In this document: piece after piece, positions 34,425 to 42,520 of the stretch
How positions within the stretch are numbered: position 1 is the first letter of the stretch
How the letters are laid out: every line of letters starts with the position of its first letter
Assembly (NCBI GenBank): GCA_020249775.1
Contig: JADCFA010000021.1
Span: forward strand, 1-64,000
Origin: Roseomonas sp.
GTDB lineage: Bacteria; Pseudomonadota; Alphaproteobacteria; Acetobacterales; Acetobacteraceae
Length of the DNA: 64,000 nucleotides
Reading direction: 5' to 3'
Made by a program: the position numbers and the translations under genes
The notes under the pieces: model-generated
What the model saw: only the letters and a program-made list of their open reading frames with translations
The model's database searches: none
What the model was told of the DNA's origin: nothing

Positions 34425-35732
34425 TCAATCGGCTGCCGTCGCATAAGGGACATTGCGCCCACCATAGCGGCGCAGACGGATATTCGCCTGTTCCGCATGG
34501 CCCGCGAAACCTTCCAGCATGCACAGGCGCGAACAATATTCGCCGATCATCGCCGAAGCCTCATCGGTCAGCACGCGCTGATAGGTGCAGGTCTTCATGA
34601 ATTTGCCGACCCAAAGCCCGCCCGTATAGCGCGCCGATTTCTTGGTGGGCAAAGTGTGGTTGGTGCCAATCACCTTATCGCCATAGGAAACATTGGTGCG
34701 CGGGCCCAGAAACAGCGCGCCGTAATTCGTCATGTGTTGCAAAAAATAATCCGGATCGCGTGTCATTACCTGCACATGTTCGGACGCGATGCGATCCGCT
34801 TCCACGACCATTTCATCTTCACTGTCGCAGATGATGACCTCGCCATAATCTTCCCAGGCTTTGCGCGCGATCGCAGCGGTGGGCAGGATGGTGAGCAAAC
34901 GCTCAACCTCGGCCATTGTCTCACGCGCCAGTTTTTCGGAAGTGGTGAGCAGCACCGCCGGCGAATTCGGCCCATGCTCCGCCTGGCCCAGCAGATCGGT
35001 CGCGCAGATTTCGCCATCCACGGTCTCATCGGCGATAATGAGGGTCTCCGTGGGGCCAGCGAAAAGATCAATGCCGACGCGGCCGTAAAGCTGGCGCTTG
35101 GCTTCCGCGACAAAGGCATTGCCGGGGCCGACCAGCATATCCACGGGCGCGATGCTCTCCGTCCCCAGCGCCATGGCGCCCACCGCCTGAATGCCGCCCA
35201 GGCAATAGATCTCATCCGCGCCGGCCAGATGCTGCGCCGCCACAATGGCGGGCGCGGGTCGGCCTTCAAAAGGTGGCGCGCAGGTGATGATGCGCTTGCA
35301 GCCCGCGACCTTCGCCGTCACCACCGACATATGGGCCGAAGCGAGCAGCGGATATTTGCCGCCCGGCACATAGCAGCCAACCGAATTCACCGGGATGTTG
35401 CGATGGCCGAGCACCACGCCGGGCAGGGTTTCCACCTCAATATCGCGCAAAGCCGCCTTTTGATGCGCGGCAAAATTGCGCACCTGTTCCTGGGCAAAGC
35501 GAATATCTTCCAGATCGCGCGGGGTCAGCTGATTCAGGCAGGTTTGGATTTCGCCCTCACTCAGGCGGAAATCCTGCCGGTCCCATTTGTCGAAACGGAT
35601 CGAAAGCTCCCGCACCGCAGCATCACCGCGCGCCCTGATATCGGCCAGAATGCCTTCAACCGTTGCGCGCACCTTGGCGTCATCTTCCGCCACCGCATCG
35701 GCATCCCGGCCCCGCTTAAGAAAACGCGCCAT
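34425..35732 (-). CDS. Histidinol dehydrogenase-like protein, probable non-histidine dehydrogenase
   Basis: 435-residue HisD-family, NAD-dependent enzyme. [12 protein letters not shown], the TEHGP-like zinc/active-site region, [10 protein letters not shown] and SEHVQVM are family features. The branch resembles the catabolic HisD paralogues (for example sulfopropanediol 3-dehydrogenase type) rather than biosynthetic HisD, and no his genes are around. Its neighbours are a formyltransferase and an FAD oxidase. Its substrate is probably a small diol or amino alcohol, but this is inference. Confidence 0.8.
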   Translation of the reverse strand: MARFLKRGRDADAVAEDDAKVRATVEGILADIRARGDAAVRELSIRFDKWDRQDFRLSEGEIQTCLNQLTPRDLEDIRFAQEQVRNFAAHQKAALRDIEVETLPGVVLGHRNIPVNSVGCYVPGGKYPLLASAHMSVVTAKVAGCKRIITCAPPFEGRPAPAIVAAQHLAGADEIYCLGGIQAVGAMALGTESIAPVDMLVGPGNAFVAEAKRQLYGRVGIDLFAGPTETLIIADETVDGEICATDLLGQAEHGPNSPAVLLTTSEKLARETMAEVERLLTILPTAAIARKAWEDYGEVIICDSEDEMVVEADRIASEHVQVMTRDPDYFLQHMTNYGALFLGPRTNVSYGDKVIGTNHTLPTKKSARYTGGLWVGKFMKTCTYQRVLTDEASAMIGEYCSRLCMLEGFAGHAEQANIRLRRYGGRNVPYATAAD

Positions 35733-35834
35733 GTCCTACCCTTTCTCTAACTTCCGCCCAGTGCTTGAAGTGCTCAAGATTGGGCGTCAAGCACCCCGTT
35801 TGACCCCGGCGCTTAACAGGGGAAGTATTCCCCC

Positions 35835-37244
35835 ATGAACCCTGCCGAATTGCTCGCCCCCATTGTGGGGCCGAAGAATTGCCTCATTGAGGATGCCGAT
35901 ATCGCCCCCTATGCGGTGGATTGGCGTGGAACCTATCGCGGCACGCCGCGCGCCGTGCTGCGCCCGGGCTCGGTCGAGGAAGTTTCGGCCTCGGTCCGCG
36001 CCTGCGCCGCCGCCGGGCTTGCCATTGTGCCGGCTGGCGGGCGCACCGGACTTTGTGGCGGGGCGGTGGTGCAGGATAACGGCCCACCCGCGGTAGTGAT
36101 GAGCCTGGAGCGCCTGAACCGCATCCGCGATGTGGATGCCAAGGATTTCTCGCTGGTCGCGGAAGCGGGCTGCATCATCCAGAATGTGCAGGAAGCCGCC
36201 GCGGCGGCTGGCCGGCTTTTCCCGCTTTCCTGGGGCGCGCAGGGCTCGGCCATGGTAGGTGGCGCGCTTTCCACCAATGCGGGCGGCATTCGCACCATTC
36301 GCTGGGGCAATGCGCGCGACCTGGTGCTCGGCTTGGAAGTGGTGCTGCCCGATGGGCGCGTGCTGAATGATCTCAGGCGCGTGCGCAAGGATAATAGCGG
36401 CTATGCCTTGCGCCATTTGTTCCTGGGCGGCGAAGGCACGCTTGGCATTATCACGGCGGCCGCTTTGCGGCTGGTGCCTGCGCTCAAGCGCGTGGAGACC
36501 GCCTTTGTCGCCGTGCCATCGCCCGATGCGGCGCTGTCGCTTTTGTCGCGCATGATGGAATCGGGCGCGGATGTGATAGCCTTTGAATTGATCCGCAAGG
36601 AATGCATGCAGGTGGTGGAACGCTATGGGCTGCGCACGCGCATGCCGATGGCGCTTGAGAGCCCCTGGTATGTCATGGTGGAAATCGCCGCCGCGCATCC
36701 GGCCGTGCCGCTCAAGGAAATGCTGGAAGATACCTTGGCGGAAGCGGCGGAAGCGGGTGATTGCACCGATGCCGTGCTGGCCGCGAATGAGGATCAGCGC
36801 GCCGGCTTTTGGCGTATTCGGGAAGACTATCCGGATTGCCAGCGCCGCAACGGGCCTTATGTCGGCACCGATACCGCCGTGCCCGTTTCCGCCGTGCCAC
36901 GCTTCCTGGCGCGTGTCGAAAAGGAATTGGTGGCCAATTGGCCGGAAGGCGAGTTGTTCATGATCGGCCATGCGGGGGATGGGAATATTCATCTTGGCAT
37001 GGGCGCGCCCAAGGGCATGGACTACAAGGATTGGGTGTCTCGTGCGGCGGGGCTGGAATCGCTCGTGAATAGCATAGCGGTTGAGATGGGCGGCAGTTTC
37101 AGCGCCGAACATGGTATTGGCCAATCTAAGCGCCACGCCATGGCATCGCTGAAGGACCCGGTGGCGCTTGATGTGATGCGCGCCATCAAGGGCGCGATTG
37201 ACCCCGATAGCCTGATGAATCCCGGCAAGATGCTGCCGGGATAA
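35835..37244 (+). CDS. FAD-binding oxidase, GlcD/D-2-hydroxyglutarate dehydrogenase type
   Basis: 469 residues. The FAD_binding_4 domain spans the first 220 residues, with VPAGGRTGLCGGAV and the GGNMVGG-like GSAMVGGALSTNAGG. The C-terminal FAD-oxidase domain contains GHAGDGNIHL and ends with MNPGKMLPG, features of D-2-hydroxyacid/glycolate dehydrogenases. It oxidises a D-2-hydroxyacid and passes electrons on. It is divergent from the HisD-like gene with about 100 bases between, enough for a shared control region. Confidence 0.9.
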   Translation: MNPAELLAPIVGPKNCLIEDADIAPYAVDWRGTYRGTPRAVLRPGSVEEVSASVRACAAAGLAIVPAGGRTGLCGGAVVQDNGPPAVVMSLERLNRIRDVDAKDFSLVAEAGCIIQNVQEAAAAAGRLFPLSWGAQGSAMVGGALSTNAGGIRTIRWGNARDLVLGLEVVLPDGRVLNDLRRVRKDNSGYALRHLFLGGEGTLGIITAAALRLVPALKRVETAFVAVPSPDAALSLLSRMMESGADVIAFELIRKECMQVVERYGLRTRMPMALESPWYVMVEIAAAHPAVPLKEMLEDTLAEAAEAGDCTDAVLAANEDQRAGFWRIREDYPDCQRRNGPYVGTDTAVPVSAVPRFLARVEKELVANWPEGELFMIGHAGDGNIHLGMGAPKGMDYKDWVSRAAGLESLVNSIAVEMGGSFSAEHGIGQSKRHAMASLKDPVALDVMRAIKGAIDPDSLMNPGKMLPG

Positions 37245-37255
37245 ATCGCCCCGTT

Positions 37256-38008
37256 TTAGGTCAGGAAGGCCCCGCCATTCACATGAATGGTCTGGCCGGT
37301 AATGTAACCACCTTCCGGCCCGGCCAGCAGGCGGACCACATCGGCGATTTCGGCCACACTCGCGCGGCGGCGCATGGGAATGCCGTTATCCGCGAGCGTG
37401 CTCGGCATGGACCCGGCCGAAGCGCCGCGCACCGTATCCACCGCCCCGGGGGCGACGCTATTGGCGCGAATGCCCTTGGGGGCCAATTCTACCGCCAGGG
37501 CACGCACCAAGCCTTCCAGCCCTGCCTTTGAGGCGGAGACATGCGCCCGATTGGGCGTGCCGACATGCGTTGAAATGCCCGATAGCCCAATGATCGAACC
37601 ACCGCCGCGCGCGATCATCTGCGGCACGAAAGCCTGGGTCACAATAAAGGCGCCATCCAGCGCGACAGAGAGAATTTCTCGCCATTCCGCGAAGGACATA
37701 TCCAAAAAGCTGGTCTGGCGCCTAAGCCCCGCATTGGTCACCAGAATATCCACGCCGCCCATTTGGGCGGCGACGGCGGCGGCCATGCCGGCCACTTCCT
37801 CGGGCCTGGAGATATCGGCGCGATAGGCCATGGCGCGGCCACCCCCGGCGATGATTTCATCGGCCACGGCCTTGATCGCGGCCTCATCCGATCGGCCATT
37901 CACCACAATGGCAGCGCCATCGGCAGCGAGGCGCAGCGCAATCGCGCGGCCAATATTCTTGCCCGCGCCCGTGACCAGCGCGACCTTGCCCGCAAGGGAA
38001 GCATTCAT
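37256..38008 (-). CDS. Short-chain dehydrogenase/reductase lacking the catalytic tyrosine
   Basis: 250 residues from ATG 38008, chosen because GGAG lies eight bases upstream, whereas the ATG two codons earlier is too close to it. The Rossmann turn GAGKNIGRA, TNAG (residues 91-94) and Ser143 in GLSGIS are present, and Lys161 is kept. The YxxxK motif, however, reads VSASK: residue 157 is Val where the catalytic Tyr should be, in the otherwise standard stretch TPNRAHVSASKAG. Either catalysis uses another residue (His156 is next to it) or the protein is a non-redox member. Substrate unknown. Confidence 0.85.
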   Translation of the reverse strand: MNASLAGKVALVTGAGKNIGRAIALRLAADGAAIVVNGRSDEAAIKAVADEIIAGGGRAMAYRADISRPEEVAGMAAAVAAQMGGVDILVTNAGLRRQTSFLDMSFAEWREILSVALDGAFIVTQAFVPQMIARGGGSIIGLSGISTHVGTPNRAHVSASKAGLEGLVRALAVELAPKGIRANSVAPGAVDTVRGASAGSMPSTLADNGIPMRRRASVAEIADVVRLLAGPEGGYITGQTIHVNGGAFLT

Positions 38009-38160
38009 GAGCATTTCTCCATTTTCGCCGGGCAGGATAGGCGCATTCGCCCGGCGATGAAATCCGCCGCAGCCCTGGATTTGCGGCGCTGCGCCCGGGC
38101 GCTTAGGATCATGCCCGAAAAGGCGCCGGGTTGGGCGCGGTGGATTGAAGGCGGAAGCTC

Positions 38161-39927
38161 ATGCTGGTTATTTCGGAACAAGGTATCGGCCATATCATCG
38201 AAGCCTGGCTTAAGCGCTTCAATGCGGCGCTGGCGGCGGGCGACAAGGCAGCCCTTGCCGCGCTTTTCCGTTCTGACAGCCATTGGCGCGATATTGTGGC
38301 GCTGGGCCGCCGCATTCGCACCGTCAGCGGTCAGGGTAAGCTAGTGGATGCGCTGCTGGCCGCGGTCCCGGAAGCCGGTGCGCGGGATTTCGCCATTGAT
38401 GAGGAACGCGCCGCGCCACGCTTTGTGGAACGCGCCGGCGAAGACACCATCGAAGCCATTTTGCGGTTTGAGACGAAGATCGGCACTTGTGCCGCGCTGC
38501 TGCGCCTGAAGCGTGCGGAAGCTTCAGGCGATGCGCCGGTGGCCTGGGTACTCACCACTGCTCTTGATAGTCTGCGCGGCTTTGATGTGGACAGCATGCG
38601 CGAAGCGCGTGAGGAACCCGCTTTCGAACGCGAATTCAACGGCCCGAATTGGCTGGATAAGCGCCGCGAAGCCGCGCGTTTTGAAGGCCGCGATCCGGCA
38701 GTGCTGATTGTGGGTGGCGGGCATGCTGGCATTACTGCCGCTGCCTGGCTTGGAGCGCTCAATATCGAAGCGTTGATTGTGGATCGCATGGCGCGGATCG
38801 GCGATAATTGGCGGCTGCGCTACCATGGCCTCAAGCTGCACAACCAGGTGCATAGCAACCACCTGCCCTTCCTGTCCTTTCCAAAGACCTGGCCGAAATA
38901 TATCCCCAAGGACAAGATCGCCAATTGGCTCGAATCCTATGTCGAGACCATGGAGATCAATTTCTGGACCAAAACAAGCTTTGAGGGTGCGACCTATGAC
39001 GCGGCGGCCAAGTGCTGGGTGGCACGGCTGAAGCTCGCTGATGGCAGCGAACGCATCATGCGCCCGCGCCATATCATCATGGCCACCAGCGTGAGCGGCA
39101 CGCCGAACCTGCCCGATATCCCGACGCTGGATCGCTTCAAGGGGAAGGTTGTGCATTCCTCTGGCTTCAAGAATGGCGCGGAATGGAAGGGCAAGCCGGT
39201 CTTTGTGTTTGGCACCGGCACCAGCGCGCATGACATTACGCAGGATCTGCATGGCAATGGCGCCAAGGTGACCATGGTGCAGCGCAGCCCGACACTGATC
39301 GTGAATGTGGAACCAAGCGCACAGCTTTATGATGGCGTCTATTACGGCAAGGGGCCAACGCTGGAAGACCGCGATCTGATCAATGTATCCTTCCCGCTTT
39401 CGGTCATGAAGCAGGCGCACAAAATCCTCACTGACAAGACACGGGAATTGGACAAGCCTTTGCTGGATGGGCTGGAAAAAATTGGCTTCCGTCTGGAATT
39501 TGGCGATAATGGCACGGGCTGGCCGCTGAAATATCGTTCCCGTGGGGGTGGCTATTACTTCAATGTCGGCTGTTCGGAATTGCTGGTGCGGCGCGAAGTG
39601 GGCCTGATCCAGTATCACGATATCGCGGAATTCAACGCGACCGGCATGCGGATGAAGGATGGCCGCGAATTGCCGGCAGAGCTTTTGGTTCTCGCGACTG
39701 GCTATAAGGGCCAGGATCATCTGGTGCGTGGTTTCTTTGGCGATGCGGTGGCGGAGCGCGTCGGCAAGGTCTGGGGCTTTGATGAGGCCGATCAGGAATT
39801 GCGCAATATGTGGATGGAGACGCCGCAACAGGGGCTGTGGTTCACCGGCGGGTCCTTCGCGCAATGCCGGATGTATTCGAAATACCTCGCCATGCAGATC
39901 AAGGCGCGGGAAGAAGGGCTTGTTTGA
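38161..39927 (+). CDS. Flavin-containing monooxygenase with N-terminal NTF2-like domain
   Basis: 588 residues. The first 130 resemble an NTF2/SnoaL-like domain. From about residue 178 an FMO core follows: FAD motif VLIVGGGHAG, the FMO signature FKGKVVHSSGFKNG, the NADPH motif FVFGTGTSAHD and LATGYKG near the C-terminus. It should oxygenate a nucleophilic N or S atom, or a ketone, with NADPH and O2. Fusion with an NTF2-like domain occurs in other alphaproteobacterial FMOs. Substrate unknown; neighbours do not form an obvious pathway. Confidence 0.88.
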   Translation: MLVISEQGIGHIIEAWLKRFNAALAAGDKAALAALFRSDSHWRDIVALGRRIRTVSGQGKLVDALLAAVPEAGARDFAIDEERAAPRFVERAGEDTIEAILRFETKIGTCAALLRLKRAEASGDAPVAWVLTTALDSLRGFDVDSMREAREEPAFEREFNGPNWLDKRREAARFEGRDPAVLIVGGGHAGITAAAWLGALNIEALIVDRMARIGDNWRLRYHGLKLHNQVHSNHLPFLSFPKTWPKYIPKDKIANWLESYVETMEINFWTKTSFEGATYDAAAKCWVARLKLADGSERIMRPRHIIMATSVSGTPNLPDIPTLDRFKGKVVHSSGFKNGAEWKGKPVFVFGTGTSAHDITQDLHGNGAKVTMVQRSPTLIVNVEPSAQLYDGVYYGKGPTLEDRDLINVSFPLSVMKQAHKILTDKTRELDKPLLDGLEKIGFRLEFGDNGTGWPLKYRSRGGGYYFNVGCSELLVRREVGLIQYHDIAEFNATGMRMKDGRELPAELLVLATGYKGQDHLVRGFFGDAVAERVGKVWGFDEADQELRNMWMETPQQGLWFTGGSFAQCRMYSKYLAMQIKAREEGLV

Positions 39928-40503
39928 TCCAAGAACCTCTGATCAACCGCACCATAGAGGCGTTTTTCTGCGGTTTCTGGAGTTCTGGTCAAATATCCGA
40001 TATCGCTGTTTGCTTCCCCGGCCATTTTCGATGTGGGTCTGCCCTTTGGTCGCTGCAGACGCAATTCGCCGGTCATGCGTGACAGTATCGCAACAGGATT
40101 TGGCAGGCCATCGCGCGCAGTTCCCGGCTCAGCGTCGGCGCCGCTACTGAGATCGGAATTCCTGCCACAGCCATGGCCCAAGATCGCTGACCGCCCAGCG
40201 CGCTGTAACGTGGAACGCCGCATCAAACCACCATCAATCCGCGCAGCCAGCGCCTGGTCTTGGGCGTCGGTAACCCGTGGCCTCGGGCCTGGGGCATCAC
40301 GGTCACGCGGAGCGCCCCTGGCCCTTCGGCGTTGAACCTCAGCGCCCAGTCACGAAGGCTCTACAGCGTGACAGCGCCGAGCCGCGCCATCGCCATGCGC
40401 TTGCCTCCATTTGGGGCAGCCCTCTATTGAGTCACCGGTGGCGGGATTTGGTATTGGTAAAATCCTGAAATGCTTCTCCTAGTGCGTTTTTGTGGCTATA
40501 CTG
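39928..40503. other. 576-base stretch without a recognisable gene
   Basis: Between the monooxygenase and the DUF3108 gene. Short open frames exist on both strands but none shows a conserved motif or a convincing ribosome-binding site. The Arg/Pro/Ser-biased products look like non-coding translations. It may be a decayed gene or mobile-element remnant; I cannot name one. The promoter of the DUF3108 gene is probably near 40440-40490, where AT content rises. Confidence 0.5.
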
Positions 40504-41277
40504 ATGCCAATGCGTTCTCTCTTTCAGCCCTGCCTCGCTTTGCTTCTGGCCATTGCGCCCGCTGGGTTTTTCCCGGCTGCGGCGGTGGAAGCGGTTTATC
40601 AAGTAACCCAAACGGGCTTCGCGGTAGTGGAAATCACCGCCCAATTTGAAGCCAGGCCGGATGGCTATTGGATGCGCTCGGTCAGTCGCGCGGTCGGCAT
40701 TGGCCGGCTTTTTGCCCCGCATGAAATCCGCTCAGAGGTGGAAGGCGCCTGGCGCGCGGAAGGCGTCGCGCCGCAGCGCTTCCAGGCGGAGGGGAATTGG
40801 CGCGGCGATGCGCGCCGCACGATCCTGCTCTATCGCGAAGGCATGCCCCAAGCGCTTGAGCTGCAACCGCCCGAGGGCATCATTAATGAACCCGTACCCC
40901 TGCCGGCGCGGCGCGGCGCCATTGATGGGCTCTCCGCCTTTGCGCTGATGTCGCGCACCGTCGCGCAAACCGGTCGCTGTGATCTTGCGGGACCCATCTT
41001 TGATGGTCGTCGGCGGCTTGATTGGTCATCGCGCACCATGGGCATCACGCGGGTAAGCCATGCCGGGCAGGAGTTTGAAAGCCTGCAATGCGGGCTGGAA
41101 AGCCGCCTGGTGGCGGGGGTGCGCCATGGCGATGACCCGGTCCGCGCAACGCAGCCGCGCCCGGCCATGGCCTGGATTGCCAAGGTGGATGCCCGCCTGC
41201 CGCCCATTCCGATCCGCGTCGAATTCGCAAGTACCATCTTCGGCACCATGCGCATGGAATTGCAGAAGCTGAAATAA
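40504..41277 (+). CDS. DUF3108 domain-containing exported protein
   Basis: 257 residues. A signal peptide (LALLLAIAPAGFFPAAAVEA) is followed by a beta-rich region with AVVEITAQFEARPDGY, PQRFQAEG and a terminal IRVEFASTIFGTMRMEL, the pattern of DUF3108, a lipoprotein- or LolB-like fold found in proteobacterial envelopes. ATG 40504 is chosen; GTG 40492 and ATG 40510 are alternatives. Probably periplasmic; function unknown. Confidence 0.82.
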   Translation: MPMRSLFQPCLALLLAIAPAGFFPAAAVEAVYQVTQTGFAVVEITAQFEARPDGYWMRSVSRAVGIGRLFAPHEIRSEVEGAWRAEGVAPQRFQAEGNWRGDARRTILLYREGMPQALELQPPEGIINEPVPLPARRGAIDGLSAFALMSRTVAQTGRCDLAGPIFDGRRRLDWSSRTMGITRVSHAGQEFESLQCGLESRLVAGVRHGDDPVRATQPRPAMAWIAKVDARLPPIPIRVEFASTIFGTMRMELQKLK

Positions 41278-41282
41278 CGGCG

Positions 41283-41930
41283 TCAGGCAAGCAAGGCGCG
41301 CAGCGCTGCAACATTCGTGGCAATCGGCGCACCGCCCGCCATGCTGCGCGGCCCATAGCCCCAGCCCGCGAAAATCGCACGCACGCCAGCCCCGCGCGCG
41401 GCTTCGATATCATTGCGATGATCGCCGATCATCACCGCATCCTCGCGCGCCACACCTGCCAGTGCGAGCGTCGCACGCAAATGCCCAGGATCGGGCTTGC
41501 GCATGGGGAAGCTATCGCCACCACCAAGCGCGCTGAAATGCCGATCAAGCCCAAGCCCCGAGAGTAGCGCCCGCGCCGCGGCTGCCGGCTTATTGGTGCA
41601 AACCGCCAAACGCCAGCCGGTATCGCTTAACTCACCGAGCAATTCCGGAATACCGGCAAAGGGCCGTGTCAGCACCGCGGCATTGGCCTCGTAATCGGCC
41701 ATGAAATGATCAAAACTGGCCTTATCCAGCGCGATGCCGCGCGCGGCATGGGCGCGTTCCAATAAAACACGCACGCCATCCCCGATCATGGCAACAACCT
41801 CGGCCCGCGCAAAGCCCGGCAGCCGGCGGTGCGCCATCAGCCGATCCAGCGCGGCATGGATATCGGGCGCGCTATCCACCAGCGTGCCATCCAGATCAAA
41901 AACCGCGCAGCGCTTGGCCTGTTCAGGCAT
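41283..41930 (-). CDS. gph: HAD-family phosphatase, phosphoglycolate phosphatase-like
   Basis: 215 residues. HAD motif I is FDLDGTLVDSAPD at the N-terminus, motif II is AVCTNKP, motif III Lys lies in RKPDPGHL and motif IV in MIGDHRNDIEAA. The cap domain type matches Gph, which removes 2-phosphoglycolate. The start at 41930 overlaps the 3' end of the DUF1178 gene by eight bases, so the two are co-transcribed. Other HAD substrates cannot be excluded. Confidence 0.88.
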   Translation of the reverse strand: MPEQAKRCAVFDLDGTLVDSAPDIHAALDRLMAHRRLPGFARAEVVAMIGDGVRVLLERAHAARGIALDKASFDHFMADYEANAAVLTRPFAGIPELLGELSDTGWRLAVCTNKPAAAARALLSGLGLDRHFSALGGGDSFPMRKPDPGHLRATLALAGVAREDAVMIGDHRNDIEAARGAGVRAIFAGWGYGPRSMAGGAPIATNVAALRALLA

Positions 41931-42420
41931 CGGAAGGCGGCACCCAGGGGATGCGCGCAATCTCGATCCCTTCGTCGCGCAGCGCCTCCGCCTCATCCTC
42001 ACTGGCTTCGCCAAAAATGCCACGGGCTTCGGCTTCGCCGTGATGGATCTTGCGCGCTTCCTCGGCGAAATCGGCGCCGACATAATCGCAGTGCTTCTCA
42101 ACCTCTGTCCGCAAATGCCGCAGCATGGCGCGCAGTTCCGCCGGCATGGCGGCGAGTGCGGCCGCTGGCACGGCAGGGGGCGCGGGCGGCGCGGCGGGCG
42201 CCTCAGCCATGGGCGCGGGGCGCGCTTCCGGGATGGCATTGCGCGCCGGGCGGCCTTTTTTCGGGATGGCCGGGGCCATCAGGCGCTTCGTGACCTTGGT
42301 AGGGCCACAATTTGGGCATTCCACAAGCCCAGCCTGGGCCAGCTTGTCGAAAGCCGCACTATCCTTGAACCAGCCATCGAATTCATGCGCCTGATCGCAG
42401 CGCAATTCGTAGCGGATCAT
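41923..42420 (-). CDS. DUF1178 family protein
   Basis: 165 residues. The N-terminal MIRYELRCDQAHEFDGWF and VECPNCG form a small zinc-ribbon-like region, and the C-terminal AEEARKIHHGEAEARGIFGEAS is the DUF1178 signature, separated by an Ala/Pro-rich linker. The family is nearly universal in alphaproteobacteria and has no established role. It overlaps gph. Confidence 0.88.
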   Translation of the reverse strand: MIRYELRCDQAHEFDGWFKDSAAFDKLAQAGLVECPNCGPTKVTKRLMAPAIPKKGRPARNAIPEARPAPMAEAPAAPPAPPAVPAAALAAMPAELRAMLRHLRTEVEKHCDYVGADFAEEARKIHHGEAEARGIFGEASEDEAEALRDEGIEIARIPWVPPSDA

Positions 42421-42520
42421 CGCCTGATCACCCTGTCAGCAAATGCAATCATCATCGCCCTGCAATTTGGCACTCCTGCGCGCCAAGTGCCAGGGGCGCG
42501 GCGACCAATAATCGCCTTCA

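Noticed and set aside
34497-37136. Long open frames opposite the HisD-like and FAD oxidase genes
   Set aside because: High-GC codon bias of the real genes keeps the other strand open; the products lack motifs and are His/Arg rich.
39792-40226. Possible transposase fragment on the minus strand
   Set aside because: No DDE or DEDD motif, no terminal repeats and no ribosome-binding site; it overlaps the monooxygenase end.
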